Shown here one piece after another: positions 43,028-52,574 of a DNA stretch of 64,000 bases. Both the position numbers and the translations under genes were made by a program. This stretch comes from an uncultured Oscillospiraceae bacterium (GTDB taxonomy: Bacteria > Bacillota > Clostridia > Oscillospirales > Ruminococcaceae), in the NCBI GenBank assembly GCA_910587135.1, contig CAJULF010000003.1:28403-92402 (forward strand), in the 5' to 3' direction. Each line of letters begins with the position of its first letter. The stretch's first letter is position 1. Under the pieces are notes generated by a model. That model was not told the DNA's origin. It saw only the letters and a program-made list of their open reading frames with translations, and searched no databases.

Positions 43028-44875
43028 TTATGTTGCTATTTCTTCGGGGTTATCCACATAATACTGCGCTTGGATATGGAACATCTCCGCGTAGGCGCCG
43101 CCCTTATCCAGCAGCTCACGGTGAGTGCCGTGCTCCACCATCTCGCCGTCCTTGAACATCGCCACCTCGTTGCAGAACCGGGTGGAGCTTAAACGGTGAC
43201 TGATATACACCGCGGTCTTGCCGCCTATCAGCTTATCGAAATCGCCGTACAGCTTGCTTTCCGCAAGAGCGTCCAGAGCCGCCGTAGGTTCGTCGAGAAC
43301 TACCACGGGAGCGTCCTTGTACAACGCTCTCGCAAGCGCCAGCTTCTGCTTTTCGCCGCCCGACAGATCGATTCCATCATCGTAAATAATCTTCAGCAGC
43401 TCGCTGTCAACGCCCTTGGGCAGCTCCGCCAGCTTTTCACCCAGACCCGCGTCGATAAGGCATTTCTCCGAAAGCTCCTTGTCGGTATTATCGGGAGCCT
43501 GCATTGAAACGTTCTCCGCCAGCGGAAACGCAAACAGGTTTACGTCCTGAAAAACGGGAGCAAACACCCTGTAGTAGCTCGTTTTACTGTACTCCTTAAT
43601 GTTTACGCCATTCAGGAATATCTCGCCCTCCGTCGGCTCATAAAGGCGCAGCAGCAGCTTTATAAAGGTAGACTTTCCCGCGCCGTTAAGTCCCACTACC
43701 GCCAGGCGCTCCCCTGCTTTTAAAGTCAGGTTCAGATTTTTGAGAGCGTATTTCTCCGCCTTGGGGTACTTGAACGAAACGTTGCGGAATTCAAACTCGT
43801 AGCCGGACATTTCGGGAACTGTAGCGCCCTCGTCGGGATCTCCGCCGTCAAGATCGAGGAAGCTGCGCCAGTCATCCACCTCGCGGCTGCGCGCCATAAG
43901 ATCGGCGGTGTTGTCCATTATCTGGCGGACATAATTATAAAACGTGGTGGAGGACGCAAGATAAAGGCTGAAATTGCCCAGCGTTATCTCGCCCTTGACC
44001 GTCATATAAAGCAGCCACGCATACACCAGCGCCTGCGACAGCGAAAAGCAGAAATTGGTGAAATTCGAGGTGTGTATCCATATTTTCGCGTTCTTTTTCT
44101 GAGCGTCGAAACGCTCCTTTTTCCCATTGCGGAATTTCTCCGTCAGCCAGTCGCTCAGTCCGAACATTCTGATATCCTTTGCCGCCCCGAAATCGGAGGT
44201 AATTCCCGACATATAATTATTCCTGCGCCACCACGTTGCAAGCGGATCCCAGACCTTCTTTTTTGCCGCTGCGTTAGTCTTGTTCCTCACTATAAAGGTT
44301 ATCACGGCAAGCGCCAGCATTATCAGCACGATAACGATATTCATCGTACCAAGAATGATAAGTCCGACTATTACCACCGCAAGCGACATCAGGAACATCA
44401 CCAAATAACGCATCATTCCCTCAATGCCCTGCATATTGCTGCCCGCGACATTGCACGCTTTCTGATAGCAGTCCAGCACGTCGGGGTCTTCAATATTGCG
44501 GAAGTCTATCGTCATTGCCTTGCGGTTCTTTTCGATCATCATTTTAAAACGCACAAAAACAAATTCGTGCCATCTGCTGTAATACCAGGTGTTCAGCATG
44601 GTGGAAACCATCTGAATAACGATGAACATCACCATTATCCACAGCAGAGCCTCCCAGCCCTTTTCGCCCGTTATCATATCGATAACAAACTTACCGATAA
44701 ATGTCCACAGATAATTCATTATCGGCGCGCAGATGACTCCTATCGGTATCAGCACCCAGAAAATCGGCGCGTGCTTGAACATATTCTTCAATATGTACCT
44801 TGAGTTGCTGAACAGTCCGTAATCCTTGTGCAGCGGATTCTGCTTTTCGTCGGTTTTCTTATTTTTCTTTTTCAT
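43028..44875 (-). CDS. ABC exporter subunit A of the XRE-controlled pair
   Basis: The 615-residue half-exporter has six membrane helices in residues 40-340 and an intact ATPase: Walker A GLNGAGKSTF, signature LSGGEKQ, Walker B VVVLDEPTAALD and H-loop YISHR. Unlike the MarR-controlled pair, both halves here keep all catalytic residues. Its start overlaps the regulator gene by 17 nt, and 150 bp with a family B repeat separate it from subunit B. The exported substrate is unknown. Confidence 0.9.
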   Translation of the reverse strand: MKKKNKKTDEKQNPLHKDYGLFSNSRYILKNMFKHAPIFWVLIPIGVICAPIMNYLWTFIGKFVIDMITGEKGWEALLWIMVMFIVIQMVSTMLNTWYYSRWHEFVFVRFKMMIEKNRKAMTIDFRNIEDPDVLDCYQKACNVAGSNMQGIEGMMRYLVMFLMSLAVVIVGLIILGTMNIVIVLIMLALAVITFIVRNKTNAAAKKKVWDPLATWWRRNNYMSGITSDFGAAKDIRMFGLSDWLTEKFRNGKKERFDAQKKNAKIWIHTSNFTNFCFSLSQALVYAWLLYMTVKGEITLGNFSLYLASSTTFYNYVRQIMDNTADLMARSREVDDWRSFLDLDGGDPDEGATVPEMSGYEFEFRNVSFKYPKAEKYALKNLNLTLKAGERLAVVGLNGAGKSTFIKLLLRLYEPTEGEIFLNGVNIKEYSKTSYYRVFAPVFQDVNLFAFPLAENVSMQAPDNTDKELSEKCLIDAGLGEKLAELPKGVDSELLKIIYDDGIDLSGGEKQKLALARALYKDAPVVVLDEPTAALDALAESKLYGDFDKLIGGKTAVYISHRLSSTRFCNEVAMFKDGEMVEHGTHRELLDKGGAYAEMFHIQAQYYVDNPEEIAT

Positions 44876-45791
44876 GGCTACCTCCCTGATTACAAAATTT
44901 CAGATTTTCTCTGTTAAGCCAGCCGGTGTCGCTGTTCCCTATCATCACGTTATAGTTCTCGGGCTGATATATGATCGTGTCCGCCGCCGCCAGCAGCATT
45001 ATCAGCAGGGAATTCTGATGTACCGCAACTCCGAAAACAGGTTCTGTCCTGTCACCGTCAACAATAATACTGCGCACGTTGAACGCCGTGGAGTTATGTC
45101 CGCCGAGATTTACAAGGAAATTCAGCGCCGTTTCCGCCTTATCCGTCGGGATATTCAGCCGCTTTGCCACGGTAGAAGCCTTTACCACCTCGCTGTTGTC
45201 CAGCGACAGCATATACAAGGTCACCTTTAAATTGATTATATCACCGAGAAACTTAAACAACCGCGCGAAGACCTCCGCGTTTCCGAGCCGCCCCGCGAAG
45301 CCCTCCGGCGGAGTTTTCGCAAGAAAGTAATACTCAAGATCGGTATTCATGCGCAGATGTGTGAAGCCCATTTTATCCGTTATGCAGGAAGCGGTTCTGG
45401 ATTCCGATTTATCGGGTCTGTGGCGCGGGTAATACCATTTGCTGTCGCGCCAGCCCGCTATCTGCATTGCCCATATGAATTCAAGCGCTTTCTCAAAATA
45501 CTCCTCATGCCGGTTGTCTTCCGATATGGGAATGCTTTGCAGCTCGTTTATTATCTGCTGCACCACGGGAACGTCGCGCTCCGCCCTGCCGTAAAGATAG
45601 TCTATCGTCACCTCGAAATAATCCGCTATCTTCGGCAGCAGGTCTCCGTCGGGATAGCTGCCGTTCTCCCATTTGGATACCGCCTGCGGGCTTACCCCAA
45701 GGTGATTTGCAAGCTGCTCCTGCGTCGTTCCGCGCTCCTTTCGCAGCTTCTGGAGCTGTGTGGAAAAAATCGTAGGCGTTGTCGTTGGCAT
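44859..45791 (-). CDS. XRE-family regulator of the exporter operon
   Basis: The 310-residue protein has an N-terminal XRE HTH (LRKERGTTQEQLANHLGVSPQAVSKWENGSYPDGDLLPKIADYF). A linker with an unrecognised domain follows, then a winged-helix-like segment at about residues 190-240 (VAKRLNIPTDKAETALNFLVNLGG). The start at 45791 has AAGGGGA upstream. The ATG at 45821 touches the -10 element and is excluded. Five GGTTGTA-like motifs around the promoter are probable binding sites. It likely represses its own operon. Confidence 0.82.
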   Translation of the reverse strand: MPTTTPTIFSTQLQKLRKERGTTQEQLANHLGVSPQAVSKWENGSYPDGDLLPKIADYFEVTIDYLYGRAERDVPVVQQIINELQSIPISEDNRHEEYFEKALEFIWAMQIAGWRDSKWYYPRHRPDKSESRTASCITDKMGFTHLRMNTDLEYYFLAKTPPEGFAGRLGNAEVFARLFKFLGDIINLKVTLYMLSLDNSEVVKASTVAKRLNIPTDKAETALNFLVNLGGHNSTAFNVRSIIVDGDRTEPVFGVAVHQNSLLIMLLAAADTIIYQPENYNVMIGNSDTGWLNRENLKFCNQGGSHEKEK

Positions 45792-45806
45792 CTCAATTCC
45801 CCTTTC

Positions 45807-45916
45807 GGTTGTATTGTCCATATTATATCACAATCATCGGTTGATGTAAATACGCAAATTCAACCGCAGTTATAAGTTAGGTTGTAAAAAGAGCCTTTTT
45901 TCCATTTTTGGTTGTA
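45807..45916 (-). promoter_or_regulatory. Promoter with repeated GGTTGTA operator motifs
   Basis: On the minus strand, TTTACA (45850-45845), 17 bp, TATAAT (45827-45822). On the plus strand GGTTGTA or close variants start at 45807, 45839, 45880 and 45910, and TTCAACC lies at 45859. The pair GGTTGA (45839)/TCAACC (45860) is an inverted repeat over the -35. Confidence 0.6.
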
Positions 45917-46096
45917 TGGTCGCAAAAATTATATAAATATAATAGCGGACAATTTGTGTTTTTGCGCTTTCGTATATATAGTGTCGGGAAAAGTCAAAAG
46001 GTTTGGCATATTTTATATTTTTTTTAATATATCCGAATTTGAATCTGCGGAACATCAGGAGGAGCAAATAACTTATACTTATTTATATAAACACAA

Positions 46097-46138
46097 ATAC
46101 CGTTTACACGGTTTGAGCCACCCCGATCGGGCAGCTCA
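46097..46138 (-). terminator. Weak hairpins downstream of the AAA+ gene
   Basis: TGAGC...CCCGATCGGG...GCTCA (46114-46138) and an ACCGT/ACGGT hairpin (near 46099-46112) follow the AAA+ stop, without a clean T-run. The rest of the gap 45917-46096 is AT-rich and shows no gene. Confidence 0.4.
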
Positions 46139-46143
46139 TCAAT

Positions 46144-47658
46144 TTATTCAAGATTTAGGTCTTCGATCTCCATTATAATTTGTTTCTGGCGCTCAAAGAA
46201 CATCATATCCTTATTGTTATCGAAGTACTCCTTGCAGCCGTAATGCGAGATAAAATGTGATGCATATGTACTTATGGTAAGCTCGGTAACAAGGATAAGC
46301 ATTTCCTGGCTTCCCTTTGAAAATGCGGCTTCACAGAAATTAAAAACGTTGGTCAGCATATTGCTGTTTACGGATACCGTTTTTGAAAGAGCTTTTTTGC
46401 GCTTGTCAAAGTCGGCTTTCAGCAGCTTGAAAGCGTCCGCGGCGTTCTTCGGGGATTTTTCAATGATAAGCTTCTGTTCCTCCGAAAGCATCTCCATAAC
46501 GGAATGCAGCGTATACTCCCTGTCAACGGAAATATTTGAAGCAGCTTTGCCGACGGATATCTCCTTTTGCTTCTCGGCGGTCTGCCTTTCGAGGGATACG
46601 GTGAAATCGCTGTCGGACATATAATCAGCTTTCGCTGTCTTTAAACAGTTCATAAGCTCCGAAAGTGCGCTTTCCGCCCTGAAGCTCTCCTTCACTCCCT
46701 CAACTATCCCGTCGATAAGCAGACCAATAAGGGACAATCTCTCGTCAAATCCGGCTTTTTTGGCGCGCTCGGTTATCTCGCCGTCCGCCTTGCCGCTCAG
46801 TATCTTATCCACCTGATAATCCGACTTGTATTTGTTGAACAGATCATAATAAATCGCGAAGCTCTTGGCGATTTTCTTGTTCTGGAGATACTGCCCCACG
46901 AGCTGCTCCGTAACGGGAAATCCCTTTTCCTCGTACAGCTTTATCATCTCGGAAAGATCGCTCCAGCCGCGGGCGGTAACAAATGTTTTTCCGTCGACGG
47001 TGGTTTCTATTTTGCAGAAATCGTCCTTTTTGATATCGAGATATGTGGTGATCGCGGCATGCACTCCGCGGGAGTAGGCGTATTCTTTCCACGTTTCATA
47101 ATCCGCTTCGACGTCCAGCCGCTTCAGTCTGTCCCAAGTTACGATATCAAACTCACGCACGGAGTTGTTGAACTCGGGGGGATTTCCCGCGGTCACGACT
47201 ATCCACCCGTTCGGCACTCTGTGCCGCCCGAATATCTTGTACTGCAAAAATTGCAGCATGGCGGGCGCGAGGGTTTCCGAAACGCAGTTTATCTCGTCCA
47301 GAAAAAGTATTCCCTCTTTTATCCCCGTATACTCTATCATATCGTACACGCTGGCGATTATCTCGCTCATGGTGTATTCCGATACGGTATACTCCTTCCC
47401 GCCGTAATCCTTTTTCACTATAAACGGCAGACCCAGTGCGGACTGACGGGTGTGGTGAGTCATGGAATAGCTCACCAGACCGATTTTCATTTCCTCCGCT
47501 ATCTGCTCCATGATAGCGGTTTTTCCTATGCCCGGCGCGCCCATTAAGAAAATGGGACGCTGCTTTTCAATAGGTATAACAAAATTCCCGAATTTGTCCT
47601 TTGTGAGGTACGCGGAAACCGCGTTCTTGATATCCTCTTTAGCCTGCTTAATGTTCAT
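46144..47658 (-). CDS. MoxR-type AAA+ ATPase of the LRR operon
   Basis: The 504-residue cytoplasmic protein has a AAA+ module in residues 1-260: Walker A GAPGIGKTAIM, Walker B GILFLDEINC, sensor 1 VVTAGNPPEFN and a downstream Arg-rich segment. Residues 260-504 form a helical region I do not recognise. MoxR-type ATPases remodel protein complexes together with VWA partners, as in RavA-ViaA or CbbQ-CbbO. The VWA partner here is at the other end of the operon, with seven ankyrin/LRR genes between. AAGGAG precedes the start. It is separated from the last LRR gene by a family B repeat with 40-bp tandem repeats. Confidence 0.88.
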   Translation of the reverse strand: MNIKQAKEDIKNAVSAYLTKDKFGNFVIPIEKQRPIFLMGAPGIGKTAIMEQIAEEMKIGLVSYSMTHHTRQSALGLPFIVKKDYGGKEYTVSEYTMSEIIASVYDMIEYTGIKEGILFLDEINCVSETLAPAMLQFLQYKIFGRHRVPNGWIVVTAGNPPEFNNSVREFDIVTWDRLKRLDVEADYETWKEYAYSRGVHAAITTYLDIKKDDFCKIETTVDGKTFVTARGWSDLSEMIKLYEEKGFPVTEQLVGQYLQNKKIAKSFAIYYDLFNKYKSDYQVDKILSGKADGEITERAKKAGFDERLSLIGLLIDGIVEGVKESFRAESALSELMNCLKTAKADYMSDSDFTVSLERQTAEKQKEISVGKAASNISVDREYTLHSVMEMLSEEQKLIIEKSPKNAADAFKLLKADFDKRKKALSKTVSVNSNMLTNVFNFCEAAFSKGSQEMLILVTELTISTYASHFISHYGCKEYFDNNKDMMFFERQKQIIMEIEDLNLE

Positions 47659-47667
47659 ATTAACTCC

Positions 47668-47883
47668 TTATCTGAAAAAATTTTTCGCACCGCGCCGAAC
47701 CAATCGGCGCTAGCCCGCCGCAAATGCTCCGCTACGCTGCGCATTCGCAGCGGCTTGCGAAAAATTTTCCTGCGTGGGCTTTTCGTTGCCGTTTGATTGT
47801 GTTGCTTTGCTGCGTGGGCTTTACGCTGCATTTTTTGAACGTTGCTTTTGCTGCGTGGGCGGTGCGCTGCACTTTATTAAATC
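47668..47883. repeat. Family B repeat, copy 2, with 40-bp tandem repeats
   Basis: A perfect 13-bp outer stem (AAAATTTTTCGCA 47677-47689 with its complement 47756-47768) encloses GCCGA/TCGGC (47694-47708) and GCTGCG/CGCAGC (47736-47751) hairpins. From 47771 about 2.7 tandem units of 40-41 bp follow, each beginning TGCGTGGGC and containing GTTGCTTT. They run to the stop of the last LRR gene. Confidence 0.75.
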
Positions 47884-49476
47884 CTACTTATACAGAACTT
47901 TAATACCGTTTTTAAGGCAATACTGCTCCGCACAGCTACCCTTGAAAACCTTTGCGGTGAGATTCGGGAACTTCCCTTTGGCAATGCCGTTTTTATCGAT
48001 ATTTACGATAAACTTGACCGATGCGGGAAAATCGATGACCTCAAGCGCGAAGCAGCCCTCAAACGCGTGTTCTCCTATCTCCTCTACACCATCCTCCATA
48101 ACCACCGTTTTCAGCGCACTGCACTCACAAAAGGCGCTGTTGCCTATCTTTTTCGCCGACCCCGGTATAGTTATCTTTTCCAGCGACCAACACCCCATAA
48201 ACGCGCCCGTAGTAATGCCATTCAGACCCTCCGGCAGATTTATTTCCTCCAAAGATTCCAGCATAAGAAATGCGTAAAATCCGATCGACCTGAGGCTATC
48301 TGGCAGTATTATCTTCGTGATTTTCTTGCGGATAGCCGTCTGCTCCGCCGAAACGCGCGGAACGTGGCTGCACGCGAGCGCCCCGCTGTCGATATTCGTC
48401 ACGATGCTCTTCCCTATCTTTTCCGGAACGCTTACCACCGTTTGGCTGCCCTTATATTTTGAAATGGACAGCGTGCCGTCCTCACGCTTTCTATAACTCC
48501 AAATCTGCTTTAATGCCGTTACCGAATCGGGGGCGGCGTTCAGCTCGCGTTCCGCTTTTTTATCGGCTTTTTCGCGCTCCGCGGGGAGGTCGGCGGTGCG
48601 GTTCTTGAATTCCAGCAGCCAAGCCGCGGATTCAGCCTTGCCGCTGTCCGCGGCGTATTGAATAAGCTCGTCGCGCTTTTTGGGGTATTTCAGCCAGCCC
48701 TCTCTTTCCACGACATCAAGGCACGACACCGCCTCCTTATCCACCAGCATTTTCATTATCTTCATCTGATTCATGCCGGTTCTGTCAAAATTCTTAAGGA
48801 TAAATTCAAAGCTTTCGGGTGATAAAACGTTCGCGATATAGGTGCTGTAAAACGTCATATTACCCCTTACCTTTTCGCCGTCAAGTTCTCGCACTATCAT
48901 TCCGAACACGGTCATGAATTCCTTTTCGTCCATAGAACACGCGAAATTGCAGGCGTTTTTAAATATCCATCGTCTTTTTTCGTTGACATACGTGCCATGC
49001 TTTTTTAGAATGTCATAAAATTCCTCGTTGCTGTCACGTATTGAAAAATACAGCAGACTTTCGGGGCGGAAGCCTGTTTTTTCCGAATTATCGCAAAGAT
49101 AATCAATTATTTTGGCACGTTCTGAAACGGGCAGTATCTTCATCTCGTCCGAAAACTCAAAAAATTCCTCACTTTCCTTGTTCCGACCGATAATCATTAT
49201 GGAATAATCAATTTCGTACTTATTTCCGAAGTATCTGTAATAAGAAAACGTCATTGTTTCGATTTGCACCGGTTCACCGGGATAATGAAACGATGCGCCG
49301 CACTCAACAAGCGCCTTCACCGTATCCAAGCCGCGGTACAGGCACGCTGTGCCCAAAGCGCGGGCGGCGAAGCTCACCTCTCCGAGTTCCCCGTATATAC
49401 GCCTTATTTCCTCGGGAGTTTCCGAAACCGCCGCCTGCTCCAGCCGCCGAATTTTTTCCTCGTCTGACAGCATCAT
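47884..49476 (-). CDS. Ankyrin-like/LRR_5 protein, paralogue 7 of the operon
   Basis: The 530-residue soluble protein lacks a signal peptide. Residues 1-70 hold the paralogue signature ARALGTACLYRGLDTVKALVECGASF (ankyrin-like). The hinge AAWLLEFKNRTADLPAEREKADKK lies near residue 292. The LRR part has four full repeats (units ending AFLML, AFMGC, AFCEC, AFEGC) and the C-cap KGSCAEQYCLKNGI. The hinge is the most diverged of the set (LEF for LDF). ATGATG at the start overlaps the previous stop. It is the last LRR gene before the AAA+ gene. Confidence 0.82.
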   Translation of the reverse strand: MMLSDEEKIRRLEQAAVSETPEEIRRIYGELGEVSFAARALGTACLYRGLDTVKALVECGASFHYPGEPVQIETMTFSYYRYFGNKYEIDYSIMIIGRNKESEEFFEFSDEMKILPVSERAKIIDYLCDNSEKTGFRPESLLYFSIRDSNEEFYDILKKHGTYVNEKRRWIFKNACNFACSMDEKEFMTVFGMIVRELDGEKVRGNMTFYSTYIANVLSPESFEFILKNFDRTGMNQMKIMKMLVDKEAVSCLDVVEREGWLKYPKKRDELIQYAADSGKAESAAWLLEFKNRTADLPAEREKADKKAERELNAAPDSVTALKQIWSYRKREDGTLSISKYKGSQTVVSVPEKIGKSIVTNIDSGALACSHVPRVSAEQTAIRKKITKIILPDSLRSIGFYAFLMLESLEEINLPEGLNGITTGAFMGCWSLEKITIPGSAKKIGNSAFCECSALKTVVMEDGVEEIGEHAFEGCFALEVIDFPASVKFIVNIDKNGIAKGKFPNLTAKVFKGSCAEQYCLKNGIKVLYK

Positions 49477-51086
49477 TTGTCCTCCTTATATATGAATTTC
49501 ACCTCGTTATGCTCGCAGAACTCCTCGACATAAGGACCGCGCGGCACAGATACCACCAGATCCGGACAGTAAGCGCTGTCAAAAAGATAGACCCGCCGCC
49601 ATTTGCAGCTTTCCCGAAAATATTCCAGAGTGCTCGGAAGCTCCGCGTACTCCAGCGCTCCCCTGCCGTTTCGTATCGAAAACGCGTTTTCCCCTATATA
49701 CCGTACCCCCTCGGGAACTATTATCCTTTTCAGCGAGCGGCAGTCCTCGAAGGCGCGCGCCCCGATTGTTCTCACTGTCCTGGGGATATTCACGCTTTCC
49801 AGCGATATCAAATCGCAGAACGCGTGTTCCCCGATTTTTTTTAGCCCGTCGGGTAAGGTTATTTTCGTTATGGTTCTGCGAAATTCGCTCGTCTGCTCCC
49901 TCGTCCTGTTCTGGTGCGGCGAGAACGCCCATTCGCCTATCTCCGTGACCTTGTCGTTTCCTATTTTCGCGGGAACGTCGATACTTGTCAGATGCCCGCT
50001 GTAAGACGTTATTATCAGAGTTCCGTCCTTCTTTTTCTTGAAGCGGAAGGCTTTTTTGAGCTCCGAGAGCGAGCTCGGGTCGGCGTTGAGCTCCCGCCGC
50101 ATTTTCTTTTCGGCTTTCGCCCGCTCCGCGGCGAGGTCGGCGGTGCGGTTCTTGAAATCCAGCAGCCAAGCAGCGCACTCCGTACTGCCGCTGTCCGCGG
50201 AACACTTTATAAGCTCGTCGCGCTTTTTTGCGTTGCTCAGCCAACCGCGCTTTTCCGCCGCCGCAAGGCAGGGGGTAAGCCCGCGTGAGATCAGATCCTT
50301 CAATACAGCCGTTTTGTTCATTTTGGACTGATCGAAATTATCAAGAAAAAGCTCAAACACTTCGGGAGCGTTCTCAAATCTACGCGAATGGTCGTAATAA
50401 AACGCCGTGGTGAATTTTATCTTTTCTCCGTCAAGCTCCCGTGACAGCGTACCGATGACTCCCATAAACTCCCTTGTGTCAAGATAGCGTATCAGAGCCT
50501 GGAAACGCTGCCAGTCCACGCCAGCCGCGCCTGTGGTAAGAGCCGTTTTTAAATTATTATTAAGCTTTGCCCCATGGCTTTTAAGCTTTTTATAAAATTT
50601 GTCGCTGCCCGTAATTATTGAAAAATACAACAGCTCCTCCATATCAAAGCCTGTTTTCTCCGCGTTTTCGCACAGATAATCGACTATGCTCAGCCGCGCC
50701 GTAACAGGAATCGGCTTCCGTTTATCCCGTTCGCCCGTTTCGTCCAGACCGTAAGCGTCATAGCCCGCCTGTGCGGTATCGAGCAGCATAAGCGCGTAAT
50801 CGGGCAGACCTTCACGCGCCTCACGCGCGCATACTTTGTTGACGGTCAGCCAGACATTATTGTATCTGTGGTTTGTCCCAATATAATTGTCAAAACGCGC
50901 GCCGTTTTCAACCAGAACCTTCACCATATCCGACCCTCGGAAACGGCAGGCAAGACCAAGCGCCCGAGCGGTAAAACTCACCCCGCCAAGCTCCTCCATT
51001 ACCCGTGCGGTTTCCTTAAGAGTTTTTTCAAGCACCGCGCCCTCCAGTATCTGTGCCTTTTGTTTTTGAGAAATTACCTTACCCAT
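49473..51086 (-). CDS. Ankyrin-like/LRR_5 protein, paralogue 6 of the operon
   Basis: The 537-residue soluble protein has the ankyrin-like ARALGLACRFRGSDMVKVLVENGARF near residue 37 and the second helical module LLYFSIITGSDKFYKKLKSHGAKL. The hinge AAWLLDFKNRTADLAAERAKAEKK is intact. It has only three full LRR_5 repeats, the fewest in the set, and the third is stretched (AFSIRNGRGAL). The C-cap is RGPYVEEFCEHNEV. Its stop lies inside the next start (ATGA). 72 bp with no obvious promoter separate it from paralogue 5. Confidence 0.82.
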   Translation of the reverse strand: MGKVISQKQKAQILEGAVLEKTLKETARVMEELGGVSFTARALGLACRFRGSDMVKVLVENGARFDNYIGTNHRYNNVWLTVNKVCAREAREGLPDYALMLLDTAQAGYDAYGLDETGERDKRKPIPVTARLSIVDYLCENAEKTGFDMEELLYFSIITGSDKFYKKLKSHGAKLNNNLKTALTTGAAGVDWQRFQALIRYLDTREFMGVIGTLSRELDGEKIKFTTAFYYDHSRRFENAPEVFELFLDNFDQSKMNKTAVLKDLISRGLTPCLAAAEKRGWLSNAKKRDELIKCSADSGSTECAAWLLDFKNRTADLAAERAKAEKKMRRELNADPSSLSELKKAFRFKKKKDGTLIITSYSGHLTSIDVPAKIGNDKVTEIGEWAFSPHQNRTREQTSEFRRTITKITLPDGLKKIGEHAFCDLISLESVNIPRTVRTIGARAFEDCRSLKRIIVPEGVRYIGENAFSIRNGRGALEYAELPSTLEYFRESCKWRRVYLFDSAYCPDLVVSVPRGPYVEEFCEHNEVKFIYKEDK

Positions 51087-51158
51087 ATGTCCTCCAAAAT
51101 TTTATTGTCCGAAATACCCGTTCACCAAAGAACTACACAATATAAAACCCGCCAATCT

Positions 51159-52574
51159 TTATTTCTCCGTATACTTGTAAATTATCCTGCTGTTTTCACA
51201 GTAGCTTTCCGCATAAGAGCCCTTGTGCAGCAAAACGGTAAGCTTTCGGCAGCCCCAGAACGTACTGTCTTCCGATATTTTTGTAACAGACCGCGGCAGT
51301 TCAAGATTTTCCAAAGCGGAGCATTTATAAAATGCCGCACTGTCTATCTCGGCAGCGCCCTCGCATATTTTCACGGACTTGAGCCGAAAACAGCTGTAAA
51401 ACGCCACAGCTCCTATCATTTTGATATTTCCGCCGATAACGATATTCTCCAAACCCGTACAATTAAGCATGCCTTTGCTGATCTCGGCGAGTTTTTCGGG
51501 AATATTGATATGCGACAACGACTTGCATTTAAAAAAAGCAAACTCCCCGATATTCTCTATCGTGTCCGGCAGCGTTATTTTTGTGATAGATTTTCTGAGA
51601 TCGCGCTGTTCTTCTCTTATACGCTTTGCGTCGGGCGAGAACGCATACTCCCCGATAGCCGCAACAATATCGTTTCCGATTTTTTCGGGAACGGTGACTT
51701 CTGTTCGATCGCCCTTGTAGCCTGTTATGATTATTGTATTATCCCCGCGCTTTTCAAACTTCCAGATTTTCCTTAACTCGGTGAGTGAGTTCGGGTCGGC
51801 GTTAAGCTCACGAAGCATTTTCTTTTCCGCTTTTTCGCGCTCGGCGGCAACATCGGCGGTGCGGTTCTTGAAATCCAGCAGCCACGCCGCGGATTCGGTT
51901 TTACCGTTATCCGACGCGTATTTTATCATCTCATCGCGCTTTTGGGGATTGTTCAGCCAGCCGTTTTGTTCAGCCGCCGCAAGGCAGGAGGTGAGCTCCT
52001 TTGAAATAATATCTTTCATTATCGCCGTTTTGTTCATTCGTGACTGATCGAAGTGCGCCAGAACAAGTTCAAATGCCTCAATGTCGTTAATGAAATTCAC
52101 ATATTGATAAAAAGTCATTGTAAATTTGATCTTATCATCGCCGAATTCCCGCCCCAACAGCCGCAGCGCCCTTATCAGCGCGTCCGTTTCGACATAGTGC
52201 AATATCGCCTGAAACTGCATCCACCACATATTTGCGCCGCGGAAGGTATTTTTGGCGGAAATGGCGGTTCTGATTTCCGCGGGGAGCTTCGCGCCGCGGG
52301 CTTTCAGCACATCATAAGCTTTCTCACAGCCGCCCAATATAGAATAATAAAGCAGTTTATCGACGTCAAAGTGGTATTTATACGAGTTTTCACACAGATA
52401 ATCAATCACCGCGGTACGCTGTGAGATCGGAAGCATATTGATCTTCCGAAATGCGCGCGCCGAGAATTCATCGTTTCCAAGGTCGGCAAGTATACCCGAT
52501 ATCTTCACGGTAGTTTTCCCGATGGCAGCTTCAAGAACCTGCGCTTCCTGCTCGGGAGTAGGTTTATCTTTCAT
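51159..52574 (-). CDS. Ankyrin-like/LRR_5 protein, paralogue 5, N-terminal module deleted
   Basis: The 471-residue protein is the shortest of the seven. Its N-terminus runs from GNDEFSARAF directly into RKINMLPISQRTAVIDYLCEN, so the ankyrin-like segment and following loop present in all paralogues (about 70-80 residues) are missing in frame. The second helical module, the hinge AAWLLDFKNRTADVAAEREK and five LRR_5 repeats are intact, with C-cap KGSYAESYCENSRI. Because the rest is undamaged, the deletion product is probably still functional. The start overlaps the stop of paralogue 4 (ATGA). Confidence 0.82.
   Translation of the reverse strand: MKDKPTPEQEAQVLEAAIGKTTVKISGILADLGNDEFSARAFRKINMLPISQRTAVIDYLCENSYKYHFDVDKLLYYSILGGCEKAYDVLKARGAKLPAEIRTAISAKNTFRGANMWWMQFQAILHYVETDALIRALRLLGREFGDDKIKFTMTFYQYVNFINDIEAFELVLAHFDQSRMNKTAIMKDIISKELTSCLAAAEQNGWLNNPQKRDEMIKYASDNGKTESAAWLLDFKNRTADVAAEREKAEKKMLRELNADPNSLTELRKIWKFEKRGDNTIIITGYKGDRTEVTVPEKIGNDIVAAIGEYAFSPDAKRIREEQRDLRKSITKITLPDTIENIGEFAFFKCKSLSHINIPEKLAEISKGMLNCTGLENIVIGGNIKMIGAVAFYSCFRLKSVKICEGAAEIDSAAFYKCSALENLELPRSVTKISEDSTFWGCRKLTVLLHKGSYAESYCENSRIIYKYTEK

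Noticed and set aside
50868..51776. 302-residue plus-strand frame between LRR paralogues
   Set aside because: Antisense to two paralogues; similar shadows recur opposite the other copies because the coding strand is repeated.
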